Assembly: GCA_013002625.1 (NCBI GenBank)
Contig: JABDJE010000125.1
Coordinates: forward strand, 1-20,370
DNA: 20,370 nucleotides
Source of the DNA: Saprospiraceae bacterium
GTDB taxonomy: Bacteria > Bacteroidota > Bacteroidia > Chitinophagales > Saprospiraceae
Direction: 5' to 3'
Below, piece after piece: positions 1-7,364 of this stretch. The position numbers and the translations under genes are program-made. The first letter of the stretch is position 1; every line of letters begins with the position of its first letter. The notes beneath the pieces were generated by a model, which made no database searches, was not told where the DNA came from, and saw only the letters and a list, made by a program, of their open reading frames with translations.

Positions 1-6
1 TAAAAC

Positions 7-36
7 ATTGTCATTTATGTATATTTTGTACATTTG
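7..36 (+). promoter_or_regulatory. Bacteroidota-type promoter for the pyrE operon
   Basis: TACATTTG at 29-36 matches the Bacteroidota -7 element TAnnTTTG exactly. TTG at 8-10 lies 18 bases upstream, within the usual spacing for the -33 element. Transcription would start near 42, leaving a leader of about a dozen bases before the ATG at 54. No Shine-Dalgarno sequence is seen, which is normal for this phylum. Assignment is by motif only, and the window begins just upstream. Confidence 0.5.
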
Positions 37-53
37 AAATCTTAATTGTATAG

Positions 54-704
54 ATGAGTACGATTGCCGCTAAAGTAGCAAATAAACTTCTTGAAATAAA
101 AGCTATAAAACTCCAACCTTCTGATCCATTCACCTGGGCTTCAGGACTCAAATCTCCTATTTATTGTGATAACAGAATTTTGCTTTCTTATCCGAAAATA
201 AGAGATTTTATCAAGATCGCTTTAAAGGACAAATGCAAGGCATTTGCAGACTTTGATGTTGTGGCAGGTGTAGCCACAGCAGGAATAGCACATGGCGCCC
301 TTTTGGCCGATGCGATTGAGAAACCGCTTGTCTATGTTAGAGCAAAAGCTAAGGCACACGGCAGACAAAATAAGATTGAAGGGCATTTGGAGCCAGGATC
401 AAAAGTTTTAGTCGTTGAAGATTTGATTTCCACAGGCATGAGCAGTCTTGAAGCTTGTGATGCTCTGGTTGAAGCGGGTGCCGAAGTAATCGGCGTCCTA
501 GCAATTTTTACATATGGATTCGATATTTCGAAGGAAAGTTTTTCAAGAAAAAAAATTCCGCTTGACACATTATCAAATTACAGAAACCTTGTCTATGCTG
601 CCAGAGATATGGATTTTATTGACGATGAACAAATGGCAACACTTGAAGCATGGAATAAAGATCCCAAAAGCTGGTCCGAAAACTATCAACAAACCGATCA
701 ATAA
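54..704 (+). CDS. pyrE: Orotate phosphoribosyltransferase
   Basis: This 216-residue cytosolic enzyme joins orotate to PRPP to give orotidine 5'-monophosphate, the fifth step of de novo pyrimidine synthesis. The PRPP-binding motif VLVVEDLISTGMS lies at residues 118-130. The flexible catalytic loop is at about 95-110 (VRAKAKAHGRQNKIEG, with lysines 98 and 100 and histidine 102), and it resembles the Bacillus-type PyrE. The N-terminal segment FTWASGLKSPIYCDNR at 26-41 is the usual orotate-site region. Length is normal for the family. It is the first gene of a plus-strand operon, 3 bp before the M42 peptidase gene. Nothing is broken or unusual. Confidence 0.96.
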   Translation: MSTIAAKVANKLLEIKAIKLQPSDPFTWASGLKSPIYCDNRILLSYPKIRDFIKIALKDKCKAFADFDVVAGVATAGIAHGALLADAIEKPLVYVRAKAKAHGRQNKIEGHLEPGSKVLVVEDLISTGMSSLEACDALVEAGAEVIGVLAIFTYGFDISKESFSRKKIPLDTLSNYRNLVYAARDMDFIDDEQMATLEAWNKDPKSWSENYQQTDQ

Positions 705-707
705 TTT

Positions 708-1787
708 ATGAAAGTGATTACTAAAGCATCAGAAAAATTCATGTATGAATACCTCAACGCTATCTCACCTACGGGATTTGAGGCAGAGGGTCAGAAGGTC
801 TGGTTAGATTATATTAAACCTTTGGTTGATGAAGTTCATCTTGACACCTATGGCACAGCCTACGGCGTCATTAATCCAGGTCAGGATTATAAGGTTGTTA
901 TAGAAGCGCATGCAGATGAAATTTCCTGGTATGTCAATTATATTTCTGACAATGGCTATATCAATGTAATCCGTAATGGCGGTTCAGATCATGTTATTGC
1001 GCCATCAAAACGTGTAAACATTCACACCAAGAATGGAGCCATTACTGGCGTTTTTGGTTGGCCCGCAATTCATGTTAGAAAAGGAAAGGATGCCAACTTA
1101 AATCCAACCCTGAAAAATATATTTATCGACGTCGGTGCAAAAGATAAAGATGAAGTACTTGAAATGGGCATCCATGTTGGTTGTGTCGTTACATTTGAAG
1201 CAGAGTTGGATAAGCTGAATGAACGGTACTATGTTGGCAAAGCGCTCGATAATAAAATGGGTGGCTTCTGCATTGCAGAAGTAGCACGCCTCATTAATAA
1301 GAACAAAGTCAAATTACCTTACAGCCTCTATGTAGTCAATGCAGTTCAAGAGGAAATCGGCTTACGCGGTGCTGAGATGATCGCCCATAATATCAATCCA
1401 GATGTGGCTATCATAACAGATGTAACCCACGATACCAGTTCACCAATGATGAAGGCTAAAGAACAGGGTGACCTTAAGGCAGGTTCAGGTCCAGTGGTTA
1501 CGTACGCACCAGCAGTCCATAATAAATTACTGGATCTCGTTATCGATGCTGCAGAAGAGAAGAAAATTAATTTTCAGCGTTCAGCTGCCTCCAGATCTAC
1601 AGGTACCGACACTGATGCTTTTGCATACTCCAACAAGGGCGTCCCATCTGTCCTTATATCTTTACCCTTGAAGTACATGCATACAACTGTAGAGATGGCG
1701 CATATTGAAGATATTGAAAATGTGACCATGCTTATTTATGAAAGTCTCTTGAAAATAGAAAAGAACCACAATTTCAAATACTTTTAG
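708..1787 (+). CDS. M42 family metallo-aminopeptidase (FrvX/glutamyl aminopeptidase type)
   Basis: This is a 359-residue cytosolic dinuclear-metal aminopeptidase of peptidase family M42, whose members form large tetrahedral assemblies that trim short peptides. All expected metal and catalytic residues are visible: His68 and Asp70 in EAHADE, bridging Asp181 in ALDNKMGG, the Glu215-Glu216 pair in QEEIGLRGA, Asp238 in ITDVTHD and His325 in MHTTVEMAH. There is no signal peptide. Substrate preference cannot be read from the sequence. The gene starts 3 bp after the pyrE stop, and the next gene begins 3 bp after its own stop, so the three are probably co-transcribed. No functional link with pyrimidine synthesis is evident. 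Confidence 0.93.
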   Translation: MKVITKASEKFMYEYLNAISPTGFEAEGQKVWLDYIKPLVDEVHLDTYGTAYGVINPGQDYKVVIEAHADEISWYVNYISDNGYINVIRNGGSDHVIAPSKRVNIHTKNGAITGVFGWPAIHVRKGKDANLNPTLKNIFIDVGAKDKDEVLEMGIHVGCVVTFEAELDKLNERYYVGKALDNKMGGFCIAEVARLINKNKVKLPYSLYVVNAVQEEIGLRGAEMIAHNINPDVAIITDVTHDTSSPMMKAKEQGDLKAGSGPVVTYAPAVHNKLLDLVIDAAEEKKINFQRSAASRSTGTDTDAFAYSNKGVPSVLISLPLKYMHTTVEMAHIEDIENVTMLIYESLLKIEKNHNFKYF

Positions 1788-1790
1788 AAT

Positions 1791-2648
1791 GTGAACCACA
1801 TTCTAAAGGCGGGTCTAGATTTCATTATTTACAGCAGTCTGTTGATATCAACTGCTGCTGCAGTTCTGACTTTGGAAATATTCTATACCTCTGGGATACC
1901 AATCAACTGGCCATATATTGCATTTGTTTTTTCAAGCACATTCCTAATTTATGCACTCCATAGGGTTATTGGTATTACACGTATTCATACCGTGAATATC
2001 GAAGGGCGTTTTGAGACCATATTAAAGTACAGGCATCACCTGAAAATCTATGCATTGCTATCTAGTGTAGTCTGTGTATACATTTTTTTGAAATACTTTG
2101 AATACACTGACATCATATACTTTTTACCTGCCGGTATGATTGCCCTACCCTATGTGTTGCCCGTATTTGGTAACAGCAGATTAAGGGATTTTCACTTCAT
2201 TAAGATATTCTTGATCGCTTTAACATGGGCTTATGTTTGTGTTGGTCTTCCACAGATGCTCAATGACACCAAATTTGGGGATTTAAATTGGATCGCTTTT
2301 TTTGAAAAAGCACTATTTATCTTTGCAATCACAATTCCTTTTGATATTCGAGATGCTAAAATTGACCGCATTGAAAATGTCAAAACAATAGCCGGAACCC
2401 TAGGACCTAAAAAAGCATATTTAATAAGTTACTCAACTTGTATGATTGCGATTATACTCTTGTTTTGTACGCTTCAAAGTTCGAGTCAAGCATTTTTTCA
2501 TCATATCTTGATATGCCTGGTTGTCTACATCCCGGTTTTGGGACTTATTCGATTAAGCGATAAGAAATCCAGTGATTATTATTATTCCGGGTTGCTGGAC
2601 GCAAGTATTCTAATCAGGTCCGGATTACTCCTCATCTTCCTCCAGTAG
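1791..2648 (+). CDS. Divergent UbiA-family prenyltransferase-like membrane protein
   Basis: This is a 285-residue, strongly hydrophobic protein with about eight membrane segments. It starts at GTG; the overlapping ATG at 1789 runs straight into a stop. Residues 185-206 (DIRDAKIDRIENVKTIAGTL) match the second aspartate-rich motif of UbiA prenyltransferases, DxxDxxxD followed by T..G.LG. The first motif, NDxxDxxxD, should lie near residues 50-70, but there the sequence reads YALHRVIGITRIH and has no aspartate. It may therefore be a divergent or non-prenyl-transferring member of the superfamily. The substrate is unknown; typical family products are quinone, heme or lipid precursors. It is the last gene of the pyrE operon, and its final 24 bases overlap trmD on the other strand. 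Confidence 0.72.
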   Translation: MNHILKAGLDFIIYSSLLISTAAAVLTLEIFYTSGIPINWPYIAFVFSSTFLIYALHRVIGITRIHTVNIEGRFETILKYRHHLKIYALLSSVVCVYIFLKYFEYTDIIYFLPAGMIALPYVLPVFGNSRLRDFHFIKIFLIALTWAYVCVGLPQMLNDTKFGDLNWIAFFEKALFIFAITIPFDIRDAKIDRIENVKTIAGTLGPKKAYLISYSTCMIAIILLFCTLQSSSQAFFHHILICLVVYIPVLGLIRLSDKKSSDYYYSGLLDASILIRSGLLLIFLQ

Positions 2649-3311
2649 GTCTGGTCTGATAGCCTTTGTTTTTTCGACGGATTTGTCCATCCGCCATTGA
2701 TCGATTTTCGCATCATTTCCTGACAACAGAATCGGGGGTACTGACATACCTTTATAATTTTCAGGTCTGGTATACACGGGCGGCGCCAACAAATTATCCT
2801 GATGGCTATCAGATAAGGCAGAAGTTCCATCCCCTAAAACACCAGGTATCAATCGAGTAATTGAATCAACCAAGACCGCCGCCGGCAACTCTCCTCCGGA
2901 AAGCACATAATCACCGATAGACAATTCCATTGTTACATGTTGATCACGGATACGTTGATCAATCCCTTTGTAATGGCCTAAAATTATCATCACGCGTTTG
3001 AGTAATGATAATCGATTAGCCATTTTCTGGTTAAAATTATTGCCATCTGGCGTTAAAAAGATTATCTCGTCATAGTTGAACTTAGCCTTTAATTCTTCAA
3101 TGCAATTATCAAGAGGTTCAACCATCATAACCATACCCGCTCCGCCACCATATTGATAATCATCAATTTGACGGTGCTTTCCAATTCCATAGTTACGAAG
3201 GTCAATGACATTAATCTCAACCAGGCCTTTATCCTGAGCACGTTGCATAATGGAATGCTCAAACGGACTTCGAAGAAGGTCTGGAACAGCTGAAATTATA
3301 TCAAAAGTCAA
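2625..3311 (-). CDS. trmD: tRNA (guanine37-N1)-methyltransferase
   Basis: TrmD (228 residues) uses S-adenosylmethionine to methylate G37, next to the anticodon, and so prevents +1 frameshifting. It belongs to the SPOUT fold with a trefoil knot. Visible motifs are DYQYGGGAGM at 51-60, LGHYKGIDQR at 111-120, IGDYVLSGGELP at 132-143 (cofactor site in the knot), and DNLLAPPVYTRP from 172, where Asp172 aligns with the catalytic aspartate of E. coli TrmD. The start is TTG at 3311: the in-frame upstream codons are only ACA and GCG before the TAG that ends the FKBP gene, and no ATG is available. It is the last gene of the M20-FKBP-trmD operon, 6 bp downstream of the FKBP gene. Confidence 0.96.
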   Translation of the reverse strand: MTFDIISAVPDLLRSPFEHSIMQRAQDKGLVEINVIDLRNYGIGKHRQIDDYQYGGGAGMVMMVEPLDNCIEELKAKFNYDEIIFLTPDGNNFNQKMANRLSLLKRVMIILGHYKGIDQRIRDQHVTMELSIGDYVLSGGELPAAVLVDSITRLIPGVLGDGTSALSDSHQDNLLAPPVYTRPENYKGMSVPPILLSGNDAKIDQWRMDKSVEKTKAIRPDLLEEDEE

Positions 3312-3317
3312 TGTCGC

Positions 3318-3962
3318 CTATTCGATTCCTAGTAATTCAACATCAAAAATGAGTGTTGAGTAAGGACCGATAGTTGGTCCTGCTGCTCTTGCACCATAGG
3401 CCAGGTCATAAGGAATGAAGAACCGGTATTTTGAGCCAACAGTCATCAACTGGAGTCCTTCCTGCCATCCTTTAATCACGCCGTTGAGTGGAAAAGAAAT
3501 AGGTTCATTTCTTTCAACAGAACTGTCGAATACAGTCCCATCAATCAATGTACCGTGGTAATGCACTTTCACCTTGTCTAATAGCATGGGTCTTTGAAGG
3601 CCTTTGGCTTCTTCAATTATTTCATATTGCAATCCAGATTCTGTGGTAATGACAGTTTCCCGTTTGCCGTTCATTGCAAGAAAATCTGCGCCAGCTTTTT
3701 TATTGGCATCTTCACTTTCTTTTTGCGCTTCTTCAACTCTATTTTTAAAGTTATTATTGGCATCTTCCAGAGATACCGCAAGCGCATTGCCTGCAAAAAC
3801 ATCCTCCATCGCTTTGTTAAAAGAATTCTGATCAATTTGATCAATTCCCTGTGCTTTGAGGTTTTTGGCAATGATCATGCCTATGCTGTAGCTGGTTGTA
3901 TCCATCTGTGCGTGTAATTGAAATGAAAAAATTATAAATAATAAAGTGATTATATTTCTCAT
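3318..3962 (-). CDS. Exported FKBP-type peptidyl-prolyl cis-trans isomerase
   Basis: This 214-residue protein has a signal peptide (MRNIITLLFIIFSFQLHAQ), probably cleaved after residue 19. It continues with a helical Mip/FklB-like N-terminal dimerisation region (about 24-110) and a C-terminal FKBP domain (about 125-214). Conserved FKBP residues are present in VKVHYHGTLIDGTVFDSS, GVIKGWQEGL, LAYGARA and LIFDVELLG. It should catalyse proline isomerisation and assist folding in the periplasm. I chose the ATG at 3962, 1 bp after the M20 stop. An in-frame ATG at 3989 would add nine residues, overlap the upstream gene and spoil the signal peptide. It is the middle gene of the minus-strand operon. 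Confidence 0.92.
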   Translation of the reverse strand: MRNIITLLFIIFSFQLHAQMDTTSYSIGMIIAKNLKAQGIDQIDQNSFNKAMEDVFAGNALAVSLEDANNNFKNRVEEAQKESEDANKKAGADFLAMNGKRETVITTESGLQYEIIEEAKGLQRPMLLDKVKVHYHGTLIDGTVFDSSVERNEPISFPLNGVIKGWQEGLQLMTVGSKYRFFIPYDLAYGARAAGPTIGPYSTLIFDVELLGIE

Positions 3963-3963
3963 A

Positions 3964-5358
3964 TTAATTTGAATTCGAAAGTTCTGCATAATACTTATAG
4001 AATAAAGGTATTGTTTCTATGCCTTTGAAATAGTTAAACAAACCAAAATGTTCATTTGGTGAATGAATATCATCTGAGTCCAGACCAAAGCCCATTAGTA
4101 CTGATTTAACCCCAAACACTTCTTCGAACATGGCTACAATTGGAATGCTTCCACCACCCCTTTGAGGGATAGGTTCTTTCCCAAAAGTATCAACCATAGC
4201 TTTGTGTGCAGCCATGTATTCTTTTGTATCTGTTGGTGTTACCGCAGGAAAACCTCCATGATGCGGGCGCACTTCTACTTTTACCCCATCGGGAGCAATA
4301 GCTTTAAAATGATCTACAAATATCTGTGTGATTTCATCTGGATGTTGATCTGGTACCAAGCGCATACTTATTTTTGCAAAGGCCTTCGAAGGTAATACTG
4401 TCTTTGCACCTTCTCCAATATAGCCACCCCAGATACCATTAACATCCAGCGTAGGTCTTGTAGAAGTGCGTTCGAGTGTAGAATAACCTTCTTCGCCCAT
4501 CACATCATCGATTTTTAAATCTTTTTTATAGGATTCCAGACTGAAAGGCGCCGAATTTAAGGCATCACGCTCTTCTTGAGTTAAGTCAATAACTTTATCA
4601 TAAAAGCCTGGTATTGTAATCCTACCCTTGTCGTCCTTCATTGATGCAATCATATCGCACAAGACGTTAATAGGATTTGCTACCGCACCGCCATATACGC
4701 CTGAATGTAAATCTCTATTTGGTCCGGTCACCTCTACTTCTACATAAGATAGCCCTCTTAAACCTACAGTAATAGATGGTACATCGTTGGCAATAATCGA
4801 AGTATCAGAAAGCAATACTACATCAGCCTGGAGAAGATCTCTGTTTTCACGGCAGAATATTTCGAGGTTATCAGAACCAACTTCTTCCTCTCCTTCAATC
4901 ATAAATTTCATATTGCAATGCAAACCATTGTTTTGAGCCATGGATTCGAAGGCTTTAACATGCATGTATAATTGCCCTTTATCGTCGCATGCGCCTCTTG
5001 CGAAAATCGCTCCCTGCTGATGCAACTCGGTTTTTTTAATTACGGGCTCAAAAGGTCCTGACTCCCAAAGATCGATTGGATCTGGTGGCTGTACATCATA
5101 ATGGCCATAAACCAATACAGTTGGTAAGGATGGATCAATCATTTTATCGCCATACACAATCGGATGTCCTTTGGTTGGAAATATTTGCACGTTTTCAATG
5201 CCAGCTTCTTTCATGCGCCCAGCTAAATATTCGGATGCATGCTTAACATCTTCTGCATATTGCGGGTCCGCACTGATAGAAGGGATTTTTAGAAAATCTA
5301 ATAATTCTTCAATGAATCTATCTTTGTTTTCCTTGATATAATTATTTATTGCACTCAT
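3964..5358 (-). CDS. M20 family dipeptidase (carnosinase/DUG1-like metallopeptidase)
   Basis: This is a 464-residue zinc peptidase of the M20 family, closest in motif to cytosolic non-specific dipeptidases. Predicted metal and catalytic residues are His86 and catalytic Asp88 in YGHYDVQPP, bridging Asp125 in RGACDDKGQ, base Glu158 and ligand Glu159 in EGEEEVGS, Asp185 in LLSDTS, and His432 in DDIHSPNEHF. The lid/dimerisation domain is inserted at about 200-370 and carries the RDLHSGVYGG motif with His218. There is no signal peptide, so it is probably cytosolic and hydrolyses di- or short peptides. It is the first gene of the operon with the FKBP and trmD genes and is divergent from the AraC-type regulator across about 100 bp. 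Confidence 0.93.
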   Translation of the reverse strand: MSAINNYIKENKDRFIEELLDFLKIPSISADPQYAEDVKHASEYLAGRMKEAGIENVQIFPTKGHPIVYGDKMIDPSLPTVLVYGHYDVQPPDPIDLWESGPFEPVIKKTELHQQGAIFARGACDDKGQLYMHVKAFESMAQNNGLHCNMKFMIEGEEEVGSDNLEIFCRENRDLLQADVVLLSDTSIIANDVPSITVGLRGLSYVEVEVTGPNRDLHSGVYGGAVANPINVLCDMIASMKDDKGRITIPGFYDKVIDLTQEERDALNSAPFSLESYKKDLKIDDVMGEEGYSTLERTSTRPTLDVNGIWGGYIGEGAKTVLPSKAFAKISMRLVPDQHPDEITQIFVDHFKAIAPDGVKVEVRPHHGGFPAVTPTDTKEYMAAHKAMVDTFGKEPIPQRGGGSIPIVAMFEEVFGVKSVLMGFGLDSDDIHSPNEHFGLFNYFKGIETIPLFYKYYAELSNSN

Positions 5359-5460
5359 TTCATTGATTTAGGTACGCTAAGGTAATGTAAGTGATTATAA
5401 TGAAACAGAATAAAGTAAAATTTGATTTCAATAATTTGCGTTTAATTCGTCTATAAAGCG

Positions 5461-6552
5461 ATGGTGTATTTGTTTGTCATAGGGGCCAGTCTGGCGGTAT
5501 TGTTTTTTTTACTTTTAATATTTAAAAGCAAAAAACGACTTGATCATTATATCCTGGCAAGTTTATTCTTCCTAATTATATTAAATAGCGTATATATTCT
5601 ATTGTTTTTTACGCGCAGCCCAATTTTCTATGCGCCTGTTTTTTCTGAACTAAACTTTGCAATTCCTTTGTTGTACCCACCACTTTTATGGTTTTATACG
5701 AGGGCTGTTACAGATAAGACCTGGCATATTAATAAGAGCAACTTATGGCATTTTGCGCCATTTATATGTTTTTTAGGCATTTTACTCATTCCACTTCTCG
5801 GAGATTATAATTTGATGACCAGCAGACATGTTGGATATCCGTTGATCAAATTGATAATTACGCCTGTCTACCTGGTAGCCGTTCTCGTGGAATTGGTAAA
5901 ATACCGCAAAGCACTCGACCAGCATTATTCCTACAAACATCAAATGCAATACAAATGGTTGAGTTGGATCGTCTGGGGCGCCTTTGCGCTTTGGACAATT
6001 GCCTGTATTGGATATATCAGTAATATTTTAAGTCCTGAAATCAATCCAATATTATACGATTACTATGTTTTGGGCTTCCTTTCGATGTATTTATTCGTAT
6101 TGGCCATCATTGCATTTAGCCAGACAGACATTGTGTTAAGTATGCCTGATAACCCAACGCATGCCATTGCCGAATGGAAAAAGCCAGAAAATACTGAGCT
6201 TTATGAAGGCTATGAATTGGATGTATCCAAAATAAAATCAGCAATGGAAGATGAGGATGCTTTTTTGGATCCCCTCTTAAGTATCTCCAGATTATCCGAG
6301 CTTACCCAGATCCCTCAGTACAAGATAACTTTGTTGTTGAACCAATCGTTGAAAAAGAGTTTTTATGAATTTGTAAATGAATACAGAGTCAATAAAGCAA
6401 AGCAATTATTGGCCTCTGAAAAGGTACAACAATACAGTATTCTGGGAATTGCTGATGAATCGGGTTTTAATTCAAAGGCATCCTTTAACAGGGTATTTAA
6501 AAAGACGACCGGCTTGACGCCTTCCCAGTATATCAAACAGTTAACTCGTTAG
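5461..6552 (+). CDS. Seven-helix membrane AraC-family transcriptional regulator
   Basis: This 363-residue protein has about seven hydrophobic helices in its first 220 residues (roughly 3-21, 29-50, 66-82, 98-114, 127-146, 166-188 and 200-219). After a linker comes an AraC-type DNA-binding domain at about 258-360, with two helix-turn-helix units ending in SGFNSKASFNRVFKKTTGLTPSQYI. Such membrane-tethered AraC proteins are common in Bacteroidota and are thought to sense a ligand in or across the membrane; the ligand is unknown here. The gene stands alone, divergent from the M20 operon, and its last 12 bases overlap cdaA on the other strand. Neither its targets nor a cognate operator can be read from the window. 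Confidence 0.88.
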   Translation: MVYLFVIGASLAVLFFLLLIFKSKKRLDHYILASLFFLIILNSVYILLFFTRSPIFYAPVFSELNFAIPLLYPPLLWFYTRAVTDKTWHINKSNLWHFAPFICFLGILLIPLLGDYNLMTSRHVGYPLIKLIITPVYLVAVLVELVKYRKALDQHYSYKHQMQYKWLSWIVWGAFALWTIACIGYISNILSPEINPILYDYYVLGFLSMYLFVLAIIAFSQTDIVLSMPDNPTHAIAEWKKPENTELYEGYELDVSKIKSAMEDEDAFLDPLLSISRLSELTQIPQYKITLLLNQSLKKSFYEFVNEYRVNKAKQLLASEKVQQYSILGIADESGFNSKASFNRVFKKTTGLTPSQYIKQLTR

Positions 6553-7359
6553 GATATGTGCGTAATAGTTTTCCAATTTCATCCTCAATTCAGAGAATGT
6601 CACCTTGCTAAACAATTTGCCTTCCGATGCGTAAGAGATGCCTCCATCCTGTTCAGATACCACAATTGCAATACCATTTCCTGATTCTGTAACGCCCAGG
6701 CCCGCACGATGCCTCAAACCCAGATCAGGAGAAAGGTCGTTGGTTTCTGATAAGGGAAGAATGCAGCTTGCCGCCAATATCCGATCTTCAAATATGACTA
6801 CTGCGCCATCGTGGAGCGGAGCATTTTTAAAGAAAATAGTTTCAAGTAAATTCTGAGAGACACGTGCATTGATCAAAACTCCAGTCTTCATAAGTGATGG
6901 GATCTCAGTTTTGGAAATGTAAATCAAAGCACCTGTCTGGGATTGGCTCAAATGTTTTGCGGCCTGAATAATTTCACCTACAAGTGCTTTGACTTTATCT
7001 GAATCCCCCATTGAATTTGGGATAAAGAGTTTTTCAAGAAATCGAAAGCGTCCTTTTAATGTGTTGTCCCCTATCATGAGGAGCATACGCCGTATTTCGG
7101 GTTGAAAAATAACAATGAGCCCGATCAGTCCTATCCCTGCAATACTTCCCAGAATCAAAGTCAGGATACGCATTTTTAATTGCGTAACGGCTGCCAAAAG
7201 CAATAAAAAAAGAATGATTCCGATAAATATATTTACAGCAACTGTGCCTTTGACATATTTATAAATAAAATAAATCAAATACAATGCAATGAAGAAGTCC
7301 AGAATATCCAGAACTCTAATCTCCAATCCAAACACCTCAAATAACGCTGCAAATAACAT
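6541..7359 (-). CDS. cdaA: Diadenylate cyclase CdaA (c-di-AMP synthase)
   Basis: This is a 272-residue membrane enzyme that condenses two ATP molecules into cyclic di-AMP, a messenger linked to osmolyte, potassium and envelope control. The N-terminus has three hydrophobic helices (about 18-37, 40-60 and 65-86). The DAC domain follows at about 120-250, with the catalytic DGA motif at residues 184-186 and RHR at 216-218, plus VSEQDGGIS from 234. Length and order match CdaA. It starts 5 bp after the stop of the prolyl oligopeptidase gene, so the two are probably co-transcribed. The common neighbours folP and a YbbR-type regulator are not present in the window. Confidence 0.95.
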   Translation of the reverse strand: MLFAALFEVFGLEIRVLDILDFFIALYLIYFIYKYVKGTVAVNIFIGIILFLLLLAAVTQLKMRILTLILGSIAGIGLIGLIVIFQPEIRRMLLMIGDNTLKGRFRFLEKLFIPNSMGDSDKVKALVGEIIQAAKHLSQSQTGALIYISKTEIPSLMKTGVLINARVSQNLLETIFFKNAPLHDGAVVIFEDRILAASCILPLSETNDLSPDLGLRHRAGLGVTESGNGIAIVVSEQDGGISYASEGKLFSKVTFSELRMKLENYYAHILTS

Positions 7360-7364
7360 ATACT

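Noticed and set aside
332..568. Minus-strand frame of 78 codons within pyrE
   Set aside because: It lies entirely opposite a conserved enzyme and has no start signal or family resemblance.
54..5358. A dedicated peptide-processing system from the M42, M20 and S9A peptidases
   Set aside because: The three genes are in separate operons with unrelated partners and probably different cell compartments; they fit general peptide turnover.
5359..5460. Promoter elements between the M20 and AraC genes
   Set aside because: Only imperfect matches to TAnnTTTG were found on either strand, so I do not assign a site although a divergent promoter region is expected.
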